In this document: positions 37,449 to 47,334 of the stretch, one piece after another
How positions within the stretch are numbered: position 1 is the first letter of the stretch
Layout of the letters: every line of letters starts with the position of its first letter
Source of the DNA: Pelagibacteraceae bacterium
GTDB taxonomy: Bacteria > Pseudomonadota > Alphaproteobacteria > HIMB59
Assembly: GCA_019651435.1 (NCBI GenBank)
Contig: BOYI01000003.1
Location: 94,945-158,944 of the forward strand
DNA length: 64,000 bases
Direction of reading: 5' to 3'
Program-made: the position numbers and the translations under genes
The notes under the pieces: model-generated
Database searches by the model: none
What the model was told of the DNA's origin: nothing
The model's input: only the letters and a program-made list of their open reading frames with translations

Positions 37449-38636
37449 ATGAACTTACATGAGTACCAAGCAAAAATATTGCTTAAAAATAATGATGTAA
37501 GAGTTTTAACTGGCAACCCAGTTTTAAACGATAACGAAATAGACTCTGCTGTTGACTCTATTCAGACACCCGTCATGGTCGTGAAATCACAAATCCATGC
37601 TGGTGGTCGAGGTGCAGGAAAATTTAAAGATAGCGGTGATGATAAAGGTGGAGTTCGAGTTTGTTTTTCCAAAGATGAAGCGAAAGAAAATGCCAAGAAA
37701 ATGCTTGGTAAAACACTTGTTACCAAACAAACTGGTCCAGATGGTAAAGTCGTTAATCGTCTTTATATCGAAGAAGGCTGTGATATCAAAAAAGAATACT
37801 ATCTGAGTATGTTAGTTGATCGATCAACCTCTTCCGTTTCAATTATTGCTTCAACCGAAGGTGGTATGGAAATTGAAGAAGTAGCAGAAAAAGAACCTGA
37901 AAAAATTATCACTGTAAATGTTCCAGGAGATAAAACTTTAGATCAAACTAGCTTAGATCAACTAGTTCAAGGTTTAGAAATTACTTCTGAGCAGTCTGGA
38001 GATTTTTGTGATCAAATTCAAAAAATTTACGCCAGTTTTTTGTCAACAGATGCTTCATTAGTCGAAGTTAATCCATTTGTTTTAACTGGAGAGGGAAACT
38101 TCCTTGCACTTGATGCAAAAGTATCGATTGATGATAACGCACTGTATAAACATAAAGAGATTGCAGAGATGCGCGATGAAACAGAAGAAGATCCTGCTGA
38201 GATTGAAGCATCCAAGCACGAATTAAATTATGTAAAATTAGATGGAAGCATTGGTTGCATGGTGAATGGTGCAGGTCTGGCTATGGGCACTATGGATATT
38301 ATTCAACTTCATGGTGGAAGTCCTGCAAACTTCTTAGATGTTGGTGGTGGAGCCACAAAAGAAAGAGTGGCAAAAGCATTTTCTATCATCCTTCAAGATC
38401 CAAATGTTAAAGTAATTTTAGTAAACATTTTTGGCGGTATTATGAAATGCGATATCATTGCTGAAGGTGTAGTTGCTGCAGCTAAAGAACTATCTATTCA
38501 AGTTCCTTTAGTAGTAAGACTAGAGGGAACGAATGTTGACCTTGGAAAAGAAATTCTTAATAAATCAGGTCTAGCTATTATTTCAGCAGATAATTTAGAA
38601 GACGCAGCTCAAAAAGCTGTCGGTGCTTTGAGTTAA
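37449..38636 (+). CDS. sucC: Succinyl-CoA synthetase beta subunit
   Basis: ATP-grasp ligase subunit of 395 residues. It starts [12 protein letters not shown] and shows [15 protein letters not shown] in the nucleotide-binding region, [11 protein letters not shown] (metal site), and [17 protein letters not shown] with [16 protein letters not shown]. It makes ATP or GTP and succinate from succinyl-CoA in the TCA cycle. Preceded by a strong GGAGG. Malate-CoA ligase (MtkA) is a paralogue; the glycine-rich insert after IHAGGRG and the MKCD loop favour SucC. Confidence 0.9.
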   Translation: MNLHEYQAKILLKNNDVRVLTGNPVLNDNEIDSAVDSIQTPVMVVKSQIHAGGRGAGKFKDSGDDKGGVRVCFSKDEAKENAKKMLGKTLVTKQTGPDGKVVNRLYIEEGCDIKKEYYLSMLVDRSTSSVSIIASTEGGMEIEEVAEKEPEKIITVNVPGDKTLDQTSLDQLVQGLEITSEQSGDFCDQIQKIYASFLSTDASLVEVNPFVLTGEGNFLALDAKVSIDDNALYKHKEIAEMRDETEEDPAEIEASKHELNYVKLDGSIGCMVNGAGLAMGTMDIIQLHGGSPANFLDVGGGATKERVAKAFSIILQDPNVKVILVNIFGGIMKCDIIAEGVVAAAKELSIQVPLVVRLEGTNVDLGKEILNKSGLAIISADNLEDAAQKAVGALS

Positions 38637-38646
38637 AGGAGAAATT

Positions 38647-39519
38647 ATGTCAGTATTAATTAATAAAGAAACTAAAGTAATCTGCCAGGGCTTCACTGGT
38701 GCTCAAGGTACATTTCACTCAGAACAAGCTATTAAATATGGAACTCAAATGGTTGGTGGAGTAACCCCAAAAAAAGGTGGTCAAGAACATTTAGGTTTAC
38801 CTGTCTTCAATACTGTTAAAGAGGCTAAAGAAAATACAGAAGCTAACGCTACTGTAATATATGTCCCTCCTCCTTTTGCAGCAGGGGCAATTATTGAAGC
38901 TATTGATGCTCAAATGGAATTGATTGTTTGTATTACTGAAGGGGTTCCGGTTCTAGACATGATGCAAGTTAAAAGAAAGTTAGAAAATTCCAGTTCAAGA
39001 CTTATTGGGCCTAATTGCCCAGGCATTATTACTCCAGATGAATGTAAAATAGGCATTATGCCAGGTCATATTCATAAAAAAGGTAAAATCGGAGTTGTCA
39101 GTCGATCGGGAACCTTAACTTATGAAGCTGTAGCTCAAACATCTGCAGTTGGTCTTGGTCAGTCAACATGTATTGGCATAGGTGGTGATCCAATCAATGG
39201 CACAAATTTCATCGACTGCTTAGACTTATTCTTAAAAGATCCTGAGACCGAAGGAATTATTATGATAGGTGAGATTGGTGGAACTGCTGAAGAAGAAGCA
39301 GCTGAATTCATCAAAAACTCCTCTATTAAAAAACCTGTAGCTTCTTTTATCGCGGGAGCTAGTGCCCCTGCTGGAAAAAGAATGGGTCACGCTGGAGCTA
39401 TAATTTCAGGTGGAAAAGGAACTGCTGAGTCTAAATTTAACGCCCTTGAAGATGCAGGGGTTCATATTTCAAAGTCACCGGCTAAATTAGGTGAGACTAT
39501 TCAGAAAGCTTTAGGATAA
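38647..39519 (+). CDS. sucD: Succinyl-CoA synthetase alpha subunit
   Basis: 290-residue CoA-binding subunit. [20 protein letters not shown] is the N-terminal CoA-binding signature, [20 protein letters not shown] follows, and the phosphorylated active-site histidine lies in [20 protein letters not shown]. It follows sucC by 10 bases with AAAGGAG before its ATG. Its stop is 5 bases from the convergent panE-like stop. Confidence 0.93.
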   Translation: MSVLINKETKVICQGFTGAQGTFHSEQAIKYGTQMVGGVTPKKGGQEHLGLPVFNTVKEAKENTEANATVIYVPPPFAAGAIIEAIDAQMELIVCITEGVPVLDMMQVKRKLENSSSRLIGPNCPGIITPDECKIGIMPGHIHKKGKIGVVSRSGTLTYEAVAQTSAVGLGQSTCIGIGGDPINGTNFIDCLDLFLKDPETEGIIMIGEIGGTAEEEAAEFIKNSSIKKPVASFIAGASAPAGKRMGHAGAIISGGKGTAESKFNALEDAGVHISKSPAKLGETIQKALG

Positions 39520-39524
39520 ATTAT

Positions 39525-40502
39525 TTAATAGAGCTTTGCTTCTTTAGCTCTTAACTTAACTAGAGCTAGAACGGTATCAATTGTTGGTGTAGGAACTTTG
39601 GTAATTCTTCCAAGTTCCTGCACTGAAGAAACTAAAGCATCAATTTCCATAGGACGATCTCTTTCTAAGTCTTGCAACATTGAAGTTTTATGTTCTCCAA
39701 CTGCTTTAGCTGCTTCTATTCTACGCTCTACATCAAAAGGTTTATCTATTCCTAAATTCTTTGAAATTTCATGAGCTTCATTCATCATATTTTTTACAAC
39801 ATCTCTTACTTCTTGATTGCTACATATTTTTACAAGAGTAGATGTTGTCAAAGAACTTATTGGATTTAATGAAAGGTTACCGAATAACTTTAACCAAATA
39901 TCTCCTTTAATATTTGGACGAACAGGAGCTTGAAAACCAGCCTCCTCGAGAGTGCTGGATAATTTTTTAATTCTATCAGTATCCTCACCATTAATTTCAC
40001 CTAATTGAAATTTATCTCCTTCGAGGTGTTGAATAACACCTGGCTTAATTACTTCAGAGGCAGGATTAACTATACATCCAATGATTTTTTCAGGTCCAAT
40101 ACGATCCCACTGACTACCATCTGGATCAACTGATGTTACTCTTTTATCTTTGTATTCAGGATTTTCATGATTATGAAAATACCACCAAGGTATTCCGTTA
40201 ACACCCCAAACAAATGAAGTATCGTCTTTCATTAAAACTTCAAATGCGTCTAAGCATCCTGGAACTGAATGTGCTTTAAGAGTGACAAAAATATAGTCCT
40301 GTTTACCTGCCTTCTCTGCCGTATCAACACATCGAGGATAAACAACCAATTCTTTACCATCTTTTCGAAGTCTCAATCCATCTTGTCGGATAGCTTCATA
40401 GTGAGGTCCACGTGCAATGAGCGTTACATCTGCACCAATTTCTGTCAGTTTTGCTCCTAGATAGCCCCCTATAGCTCCAGCGCCATAAATACAAATTTTC
40501 AT
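39525..40502 (-). CDS. 2-dehydropantoate 2-reductase family protein
   Basis: NADPH-dependent ketopantoate reductase family protein of 325 residues. The Rossmann motif IYGAGAIGGYLGAKL is at the N-terminus; the KLFGNLSLNPISSLT region holds the family's catalytic lysine-asparagine pair. PanE makes pantoate for CoA synthesis. In this family many members near aminotransferases act on other 2-keto or hydroxy acids. It is 1 base downstream of the serine-glyoxylate-type aminotransferase, so a role in glyoxylate or hydroxypyruvate metabolism is possible. Confidence 0.78.
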   Translation of the reverse strand: MKICIYGAGAIGGYLGAKLTEIGADVTLIARGPHYEAIRQDGLRLRKDGKELVVYPRCVDTAEKAGKQDYIFVTLKAHSVPGCLDAFEVLMKDDTSFVWGVNGIPWWYFHNHENPEYKDKRVTSVDPDGSQWDRIGPEKIIGCIVNPASEVIKPGVIQHLEGDKFQLGEINGEDTDRIKKLSSTLEEAGFQAPVRPNIKGDIWLKLFGNLSLNPISSLTTSTLVKICSNQEVRDVVKNMMNEAHEISKNLGIDKPFDVERRIEAAKAVGEHKTSMLQDLERDRPMEIDALVSSVQELGRITKVPTPTIDTVLALVKLRAKEAKLY

Positions 40503-40503
40503 A

Positions 40504-41664
40504 TTATACCTTTAAATGCTTGATTGCGGCGGCTACACCACTGCCTAAATCAAATTTAATTCCTACATCATACATTGCTAATTCTGCTGTAGAGATAGCT
40601 CCTAATATCATGGTGCTATTTAAATCACCAAGATGACCAATTCTAAACAATTTACCAGCTACTTTATTTAGCCCCCCACCAAAAGAGGTATTATATTTAT
40701 TGTATGCTGTTTTAACTATATCAGTAGAGTCAATACCTTCAGGTACCATAATGGCAGTTACCGTATTTGAATAAAGAGAAGAGTCTTTAGCACATAAATT
40801 TAGGCCCCATGCGGCTGATGCTTTTTGAACAGCTTGAGCAAGGAATAAATGTCTAGCATAAATATTGTCTAATCCCTCTTCATGCATCATATTTAAAGCT
40901 TCACGTAATCCTCGCAATAAAGGCATAGGATTAGTGTATGGCCAATATCCAGTTTCATTTATTTTTAACATGTCATGATAGTCGAAATATGCACGTGGTA
41001 AGTTCGCAGACTTAGCTATCTCTAAAGCTTTTTGACTGACACAACTAATAGCCAAACCTGCTGGAAGCATAAAACCTTTTTGCGAACCAGAGACGGCAAC
41101 ATCTACTCCCCAAGCATCCATTTCAAATTTAATTGATCCAATTGAACTTACTCCATCAACAAAAAGTAAAGCTGGATGATTAAGTTTATTTAGTAAATCT
41201 CTTGTAGCTTTAACATCATTTGTAACGCCCGTAGAAGTCTCATTATGTGTTACTAAAACTGCTTTTATGTCATGATTTTTATCTTGTGATAAAATCTTCT
41301 CAAATTCATCATGGGGAGTTCCTGATCCCCAATCTACATCAACAACATCTACTTCAATATGAAGTTTCTTACACATCTCAATCCATAGATGAGAGAATTG
41401 ACCAAATCTAGCAGATAAAACTTTATCTCCTTTGTTAAGAGTATTAGTTAAAGCAGCCTCCCAACCGCTACTTCCAGTACCAGGAAATATAAAAGGTTGA
41501 CCTGAAGTGGTTTCAAAAACTTTTTTTAGATCGTCAATTAAAGGATGCCAAAATTTATCCATTCCAGGTGCGCGATGATCTTCATTGGAAATGTCCATAG
41601 CCTGCCTGACTCTATCCGGCATGTTAGTCGGACCTGGAACGAAAAGTGAAATTTTACCTGGCAT
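40504..41664 (-). CDS. Serine-glyoxylate aminotransferase family (class V)
   Basis: 386-residue PLP enzyme. The N-terminal LFVPGPTNMPDRVRQAMD and EDHRAPGMDKFW, the FPGTGSSGWEAALTN cofactor loop, FVDGVSSIGS with the pyridine-contacting Asp, and the Schiff-base lysine in VSGSQKGFMLPAG all match serine-glyoxylate/alanine-glyoxylate aminotransferases. It would convert glyoxylate to glycine at the expense of serine. Its upstream region shares a palindrome with the tctC upstream region. A role in oxalate or glycolate-linked metabolism is inference. Confidence 0.86.
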   Translation of the reverse strand: MPGKISLFVPGPTNMPDRVRQAMDISNEDHRAPGMDKFWHPLIDDLKKVFETTSGQPFIFPGTGSSGWEAALTNTLNKGDKVLSARFGQFSHLWIEMCKKLHIEVDVVDVDWGSGTPHDEFEKILSQDKNHDIKAVLVTHNETSTGVTNDVKATRDLLNKLNHPALLFVDGVSSIGSIKFEMDAWGVDVAVSGSQKGFMLPAGLAISCVSQKALEIAKSANLPRAYFDYHDMLKINETGYWPYTNPMPLLRGLREALNMMHEEGLDNIYARHLFLAQAVQKASAAWGLNLCAKDSSLYSNTVTAIMVPEGIDSTDIVKTAYNKYNTSFGGGLNKVAGKLFRIGHLGDLNSTMILGAISTAELAMYDVGIKFDLGSGVAAAIKHLKV

Positions 41665-41739
41665 GATTTTGTTGTTATCCTTTCTAGTGATTACGGGAAA
41701 TTTTAGATTAATTTAATTTATTTCAATATCCTTAGTGTG

Positions 41740-41754
41740 TTTCATAATATGAAA
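41740..41754. promoter_or_regulatory. Palindrome TTTCATAATATGAAA upstream of the aminotransferase
   Basis: Perfect 6-base arms TTTCAT/ATGAAA around AAT. It is 14 of 15 bases identical to the site before tctC, and at nearly the same distance from the start codon (76 versus 82 bases). Likely bound by a shared dimeric regulator. Confidence 0.5.
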
Positions 41755-41778
41755 TAATGTATAAAATCATATTATGAT

Positions 41779-41853
41779 TGGCATCTCCTACGGGAATCGA
41801 ACCCGTGTCTTCACCGTGAAAGGGTGATGTCCTAACCGCTAGACGAAGGAGAC
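41779..41853 (-). tRNA. tRNA-Glu (anticodon TTC)
   Basis: 75 bases, CCA encoded. The acceptor GTCTCCT pairs with AGGAGAT (G-U closing pair). The anticodon stem-loop reads ATCACCCTTTCACGGTGAT with anticodon TTC, and the T-loop is GGGTTCGATTCCC. It stands alone between the aminotransferase and recJ genes. Confidence 0.97.
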
Positions 41854-41901
41854 ATCTATCTTTTAAGACAAACAAAATAGCTAGATTTCATGAAAAATCA
41901 A

Positions 41902-43590
41902 TCAATGAATATCTTCTAGGTGAATAACAGTCTTATTTGAATAGGAGTCTTTTTTAACTTTAAAATAACAGTCGAAATTAGACTTTTTTCCCAAGTAAAA
42001 TTTTAGATCCTCTGAAATAATATCAAAAAACATCCCCTCACACTCGTAGTTTAAATCATCAAATATTTTTAATTTTGCATGTTTATTTTTAAATATTTGT
42101 AAAATATCTATTTTTACATTTTCGACTTTAAATATTGGTTCTGGGTTTTTTTGTCCAAAAGGACTTAAAAGCTCTAAATCTTTTAATAGATTGTCATTAA
42201 TTACATTTAAATCGATTAAGGACTCAAAATATTTTTCATTGTTTATAGAAATATTTTTTGTTTCCTCATAAAGATAAGCTTTAAAATCAGGAATTTGATC
42301 TTCGCGCAAAGTAAAACCACATGCTTTTGCGTGTCCTCCACCTTTTATGATGATACCTTTTTCTGCTGCATTCATCATTAATTGTCCAATATTCTTTTCA
42401 CCTAAGGATCTTCCAGATCCTACTACAAATTCGTTTGAACTAGTCATGACAAAAGAAGGTTTATTATTTTGTCTCATTAATCTACCTGCGATAATTCCAA
42501 CAATTCCGATGTGCCATTTTTTATCAAAAAAGAAATTAATATTTTTATCCTCTGACTCTTTTATATTAATTGACTTAACTATCTTAGTTTGAATATTTTG
42601 TCGATTTTGATTGTGGGACTCAATTATTTGGGCTAGTTGAAGCGCCTGATGAATATTATCTGAGGAGAGCAAACTATATCCCAATAAAGACTCTCCCATT
42701 CTACCGCCCGCATTGATTCTTGGTCCGAGTATATATCCTAAATGGTATTCAGAAATTTGTTGTTTTATTTTTGATTGGTTGATTAGGGTTTGGATACCTT
42801 TATTGACACTATCTGAATTGATAACCTTTAAACCCTGTTTAACAAAACTTCTATTAATCTCCGATAGGGGCACTAAATCACAGATAGTGGCTAATGCAAC
42901 TAAATCTAAATATTGAAGAACATCAATGTTTGGAAAAATATTTTCATTTTTGAGATATACTAATACTAAAAATGTTAATGCAGTTGCGCATAGATCATCC
43001 AACTCAGATTGATCATTAGGCGTCTTAGGATTAACTACTATAGCTTGATCAAAAAATAATTCGCACTCATGGTGGTCAATTATCATAACCTGTCCACCTT
43101 GATTTATTATGTATTCTTGTTCCTTGAGGTTATTGCTACCGCAATCAAGAACCAAGATATTTTGACTAAATGTTAAAATTTTATCGATAGCTTCTAAGTT
43201 CAGTCCATATCCCTCGTTTAATCGATTAGGAATATATACATTAACTTCAATATCAAATTGGCTTAGGAATTTTTTGCAAATAGCTGCAGCACATGCACCA
43301 TCTACATCATAATCAGAAAATATTGAAATTTTTTTTTCAGATTTAACTTTTTCAAAAAAAGAAATTGATTTGTCCAGGTTTCGAAGCTTAGCTATTTTTG
43401 TAATAGATAAATTTTCTTTTAATTTTGAATTGATGAACTTTGAAATAGTTTTAATTTTACGATTAACTAAAAGCTTTGATAACTGAATAGATATATTATT
43501 TTTTTGAGCTAAATTAAAAACTTCATCATCATCTAAGTTTAGATTGGTGCTATGCCATTTAGCCCCTTGGAAACTAGTATCAATACTCAA
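41902..43590 (-). CDS. recJ: Single-stranded-DNA-specific exonuclease RecJ
   Basis: 562-residue DHH-family 5'-3' exonuclease for recombination and mismatch repair. Motif I is FSDYDVDGACAAAI, motif III is MIIDHHECE, and the DHHA1 nucleotide-binding end has VVGSGRSLG and IKGGGHAKACGFTL. The start is TTG within the last 11 bases of glpX. It is the usual bacterial length. The C-terminal OB-like domain is short and lysine-rich. Confidence 0.95.
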   Translation of the reverse strand: MSIDTSFQGAKWHSTNLNLDDDEVFNLAQKNNISIQLSKLLVNRKIKTISKFINSKLKENLSITKIAKLRNLDKSISFFEKVKSEKKISIFSDYDVDGACAAAICKKFLSQFDIEVNVYIPNRLNEGYGLNLEAIDKILTFSQNILVLDCGSNNLKEQEYIINQGGQVMIIDHHECELFFDQAIVVNPKTPNDQSELDDLCATALTFLVLVYLKNENIFPNIDVLQYLDLVALATICDLVPLSEINRSFVKQGLKVINSDSVNKGIQTLINQSKIKQQISEYHLGYILGPRINAGGRMGESLLGYSLLSSDNIHQALQLAQIIESHNQNRQNIQTKIVKSINIKESEDKNINFFFDKKWHIGIVGIIAGRLMRQNNKPSFVMTSSNEFVVGSGRSLGEKNIGQLMMNAAEKGIIIKGGGHAKACGFTLREDQIPDFKAYLYEETKNISINNEKYFESLIDLNVINDNLLKDLELLSPFGQKNPEPIFKVENVKIDILQIFKNKHAKLKIFDDLNYECEGMFFDIISEDLKFYLGKKSNFDCYFKVKKDSYSNKTVIHLEDIH

Positions 43591-44533
43591 GTTGTTTTAT
43601 GTTAAAGTTATGTTCGCCGTTAATATGCCTTATAGTTCCCGTTTTAGATCTCATTACAATGGAATGAGTTTCGGCATAATCTTTTGTAATCTTTATCCCT
43701 TTGAGCATAGTACCATCTGTGACTCCTGTTGCAGAAAACATGATATCTCCTTTTGCCAAATCTTGAATGCTATAAATTTTGTTTAAATCATTAATGCCAG
43801 TTTTTTTTGCTCTTTGAATTTCATCCTCGTTATTAAATAAAAGTTTTCCTTCAATACTTCCACCAATACATTGTAAAGCAGCGGCAGCCAATACTCCTTC
43901 AGGAGCTCCCCCTATGCCATAATACATATCAATATTACTTGTTTGTATTACAGAAGAAATCACGGCACTCACATCTCCATCGCCAATCATTTTTATCCTT
44001 GCCCCTGTCGATCTAATGACTTCAAGGTATTCTTGATGGCGCTCACGATCTAAAATACAAATAACTAAATCTTCCACATTAACTTTTTTGAATTTAGCTA
44101 ATTCTTCAATATTCGATTTTAAGTTTTGCTGTAATGAAATTACTTGATTACTTTGAACGTTAGCTGAGATTTTTTCCATATAAACATCAGGGGCATTTAA
44201 GAAACCGCCTTCCTGCGCGAGCGCAATTACTGCCATAGCGTTTTCACCACCTTTGGCTGTTATTGTGGTTCCCTCTAAAGGATCTAAGGCAATATCAACT
44301 CTAGGTCCGCCAAGTCCGACCTCTTCACCAATATAAAGCATAGGTGCTTCATCTCTTTCCCCTTCACCTATTACCACTTTGCCCGATATGGTCAAAGAGT
44401 TAAGACATTTTCGCATAGCATCAACAGCTGCTTGATCAGCCGCTTTCTCATCACCACGCCCGATAAATTTAGAGGCTGCTAAGGCTGCAAATTCTGAAAC
44501 TCTTACTAATTCAATAGCAAGATTTCTATCCAA
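43580..44533 (-). CDS. glpX: Fructose-1,6-bisphosphatase, class II
   Basis: 317-residue lithium-sensitive phosphatase of gluconeogenesis. It shows VIGEGERDEAPMLYIGEEVG, DPLEGTTITAKGGENAM (metal and substrate site) and MYYGIGGAPEGVLAAAAL. It starts with TTG at 44531-44533, overlapping the hom stop by 8 bases; this matches the expected N-terminus NLAIELVRVSEFAALAAS. The hom-glpX-recJ order is common in Alphaproteobacteria. Confidence 0.95.
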   Translation of the reverse strand: MDRNLAIELVRVSEFAALAASKFIGRGDEKAADQAAVDAMRKCLNSLTISGKVVIGEGERDEAPMLYIGEEVGLGGPRVDIALDPLEGTTITAKGGENAMAVIALAQEGGFLNAPDVYMEKISANVQSNQVISLQQNLKSNIEELAKFKKVNVEDLVICILDRERHQEYLEVIRSTGARIKMIGDGDVSAVISSVIQTSNIDMYYGIGGAPEGVLAAAALQCIGGSIEGKLLFNNEDEIQRAKKTGINDLNKIYSIQDLAKGDIMFSATGVTDGTMLKGIKITKDYAETHSIVMRSKTGTIRHINGEHNFNIKQLEY

Positions 44534-45819
44534 TATCTTCCTCTATTCTAATAACGGAAATTTCTTTCTTTAAAAAAGATGTCTTCTTTAAATTTTGAGT
44601 AACTAAATTAATTTTATCAACACCAACTGGATCTGAAATTATTATTATTGGAACAGTCTTCTCGTTAGATGTATTTAATTGAATAATTGACTTAATTGAA
44701 ATTGACTTTTGAGCAAATATTTGAGCAATTGATTTTAAGACACCCACTTTATTTAAGACAGACATTCTAAGGTAGTATGGTCTTTTACGATCTGAGCGAT
44801 TAAGATATTTTGCTTTTGACATTGAGGAGTAATTGTATTGAAAAACTCCTTGATATTGATTTTGAGCAGCATACCTTTTTAAATCTGAGATTATAGAAGT
44901 TGCGGTAGGATAACCACCTGCCCCCTTTCCAACGAGACTAGTTTTGATGAAATCATCTCCTTCTAAAGTAATAACATTTTCTTCAAAATCTGTTTTGGCT
45001 ATCAAACTATTTTCTGGGACAAAGCAAGGAGCTACTGAAGAATAAAATTTTGAATTACTATGGCGCTCAGTTAATGATACTAATTTTAATTTATAACCTA
45101 ATTTTAAACCTTGCTCCAAATCAATTAATTTGATGTTCTCAATACCATCATAATTAATGTCAGAAAAAGAAAATTTATTTCCAAAAGATAAATTCGATAA
45201 TAGAACTAGTTTATGGGTAGCGTCTTTACCAGAAAGATCTGCACTAGAGTCTTGTTCAGCAAAACCATTTTTGATTGCTTGATTAAGAGACTCTTGAAAA
45301 CTAATTTTGTTACCATACATCTGAGAAATGATATAATTCGTTGTTCCATTAAAAATTCCATAAATTGATTTAACTTTTGCAGGAAGAATACTTTGTTCTA
45401 TAGATCTTACTACCGGCACTGCTCCAAGAACTGCTGCTTCAAAACCGAGATATAATTTTTGGCTATCAAACTTGAGCAAAATATTTTTCTCCATTTTCAG
45501 CAAGTTGGGCTTTATTAGCTGTAATTAGAGAAATACCGTTTTTAATGCAATAACTGTAAAGTTTATTTATGTAAGTGCCTGTGCCACCAATGGTTTCAAT
45601 TATAACATCAGGCTTGTCATATTTTTCTAAATCAGAAAAGTTACTAATCCATTGATATTTTTTTACATTAAAGTTTCTCTTTTTTGATTTATTTTTAGCT
45701 CCAAGTGCAACTATCTCAAATTTGGATCCATTTAGGTTAAATTTATTCTTTTCAAGTAGCTTTACTACATGAGAGCCAACTACACCTAATCCAAATATTG
45801 CAATTTTAATTTTGTTCAT
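44526..45819 (-). CDS. hom: Homoserine dehydrogenase, frameshifted
   Basis: NAD(P)-dependent enzyme of threonine and methionine synthesis, about 430 residues. The N-terminal frame has [18 protein letters not shown] and ISLITANKAQLAENG. The second frame has FEAAVLGAVPVVRSI, YGIFNGTTNYIISQM, GKDATHKLVLLSNL (catalytic Lys/Asp region) and a C-terminal ACT domain. One extra base in the run at 45468-45470 splits them; removal reads FAQVDSQKLYLGFEA. I place the start at [10 protein letters not shown] (45817-45819). Confidence 0.92.
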
Positions 45820-46042
45820 TTTGTGACTTTTGAATTTCTTCTTTTCTAATATTACTCTTTTCATTGAATTCCTCTAATTCTTTTTTTTTCTCAAGGAGAT
45901 TTTGATCAAAGTTTTGAAAAGACCGTTCACACGATAATGTGAGTATAGAGAAAAAAATCAGCAGAAAAGTAGATAAGATATTATCTTTTAGAAAACTGGA
46001 AACTACGTCTAGCTTTTTGTCTACCATATTTTTTTCGTTCAA
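45806..46042 (-). CDS. Small membrane-anchored coiled-coil-like protein, uncertain
   Basis: Up to 78 residues in a frame overlapping the rpsI end by 62 bases and the hom start by 14. One hydrophobic segment ends in a cysteine ([13 protein letters not shown]), followed by a charged, probably coiled-coil tail ([16 protein letters not shown]). It could be a small lipoprotein, though the lipobox is imperfect. The segment between rpsI and hom would otherwise be empty. No homologue recognised. The start is unclear; initiation inside rpsI may be an artefact. Confidence 0.4.
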   Translation of the reverse strand: MNEKNMVDKKLDVVSSFLKDNILSTFLLIFFSILTLSCERSFQNFDQNLLEKKKELEEFNEKSNIRKEEIQKSQNEQN

Positions 46043-46371
46043 CAGTTCTTGAATCTCTGGTTAAAAAGCCATTCTTCTTCAAAGAGTCTTTAGTATTAGG
46101 GTCAATGAGAGTAAGAGCCCTACTTAGACCATGTTTAATAGCACCTGCTTGACCGGATAAACCACCGCCCAAAACTGTAATTTTTAAATCAACAGAGTCA
46201 GATTTTTTTGCCACTTCGAGTGGTTGATTGATAATCATTCTTAAAGCTTTATCTTTGAAAGTAATCTTCAATATTTTTTTTATTGATAGTGATATTACCT
46301 GTTCCATTTGAAACCCAAACTTTGGCGATAGATTCTTTTCTTCTTCCTGTGCTATATACCTGATTAGACAT
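45981..46371 (-). CDS. rpsI: Ribosomal protein S9, frameshifted
   Basis: S9 of the 30S subunit, about 130 residues after correction. N-terminal frame: [20 protein letters not shown] with [12 protein letters not shown]-terminal frame: [26 protein letters not shown], and the tail [20 protein letters not shown] ending FSKR, the P-site-contacting end. An extra base at 46257 breaks the frame ([11 protein letters not shown] when removed). The ATG overlaps the rplM stop by 8 bases. An essential gene would not tolerate the break, so it is probably a sequence error. Confidence 0.95.
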
Positions 46372-46831
46372 TAATTAAATTCTTTCTATTTTGTGATTTG
46401 AAATCAATAGTTTTTGGGTTTTGTGATTCATGTGGATGATTTGAGTCCTTATATAGTTTTAAATTATTTTTCATTAAATCTCTAAATAGAGGTGAGTTAG
46501 GCAACATACCTTTAATTGCTTTTTTTATGATATCTTCGGATTTATTTTTTTCTTTTAACTTATCAGGGGTAATTTCTTTAATACCTCCAGGATGGCCAGT
46601 ATGTTTATAATACTTCTTTTCGGTATTCTTGTTACCTGAAAATTTAACTTTGTCTGTATTCACAATAATAACGCCATCACCTACGGGTAGATTAGGGGAA
46701 AATTGAGGTTTGTTTTTACCTTTTAGAATCAAGCTTACGCGAGATGCCAATCTTCCAACTGAAACATCAGTAGCATCTAATACATGCCATTCTTTTTTAA
46801 ATTCAGATTTTTTTAGTGTAGTTGTTTTCAC
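46364..46831 (-). CDS. rplM: Ribosomal protein L13
   Basis: 155-residue L13 of the 50S subunit. [50 protein letters not shown] and [20 protein letters not shown] are family signatures. The start is GTG at 46829-46831. It is first of the rplM-rpsI pair. About 120 AT-rich bases separate it from tRNA-Pro upstream and must hold the promoter. Confidence 0.96.
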   Translation of the reverse strand: MKTTTLKKSEFKKEWHVLDATDVSVGRLASRVSLILKGKNKPQFSPNLPVGDGVIIVNTDKVKFSGNKNTEKKYYKHTGHPGGIKEITPDKLKEKNKSEDIIKKAIKGMLPNSPLFRDLMKNNLKLYKDSNHPHESQNPKTIDFKSQNRKNLINV

Positions 46832-46950
46832 GATAGGGGGAATATAAGTAAAATGATTAAAAAATCAAGAATTATAGTGAAAAATATACATAAATATGAA
46901 AACTAAAATTATTGAGGTAAATTATTGAAAATAAACATTTTTATGACTTG

Positions 46951-47027
46951 TGGTCGGGGGTACTGGACTTGAACCAGCGACCTCACGCCCCCCAGACGTG
47001 CACTCTACCAGGCTGAGCTAACCCCCG
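46951..47027 (-). tRNA. tRNA-Pro (anticodon GGG)
   Basis: 77 bases including CCA. The acceptor CGGGGGT pairs with ACCCCCG. The D-arm is TAGCTCAGCCTGGTAGAGTG, the anticodon loop CTGGGGG centres on GGG, and the T-loop is GGTTCAAGTCC. It directly follows merR, as in many Alphaproteobacteria. Confidence 0.97.
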
Positions 47028-47028
47028 T

Positions 47029-47334
47029 TTAATTGGATTTTTTTAAAAGACCTAAAAGATCTCTCAATTCAGATATAACATTATCATTTAATGTATTTTT
47101 TTTAACCTTAGAATTGGAGAAATAATCATTTACCCATCAAGTGTTAGTTTTTGTACATCTATAACTCTTTAATCTTCTTCAATAATAATAAATTTTCATA
47201 ATTATAAAGACGATGACCTGAATGTGTTCTTAATACTTTTAGTTTTGTAATTCTAGTTTCCCAAAACGTATTGTGTGTTTTTGCTCATCTAAAATTTGAG
47301 ATATTTCATCAATGTTGTAATAGTTTTTATTCAT
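47029..47334 (-). CDS. MerR-family regulator, frameshifted
   Basis: Short MerR-type HTH protein of about 100 residues. Read across frames it gives MNKNYYNIDEISQILDEQKH, then IRFWETRITKL, GHRLYNYENLLLLKKIKELI and a C-terminal helix LRDLLGLLKKSN. The FWE and RLY elements are the MerR helix-turn-helix and wing. About three single-base deletions are needed (for example TTTTGGG near 47271). Its ATG overlaps the ihfA stop. It occupies the conserved place after ihfA; the target is unknown. Confidence 0.8.

Noticed and set aside
37449-39519. Malate-CoA ligase (mtkAB)
   Set aside because: Motifs such as the longer glycine-rich segment after IHAGGRG and the [10 protein letters not shown] loop are closer to SucCD, so it is kept only as a hypothesis.
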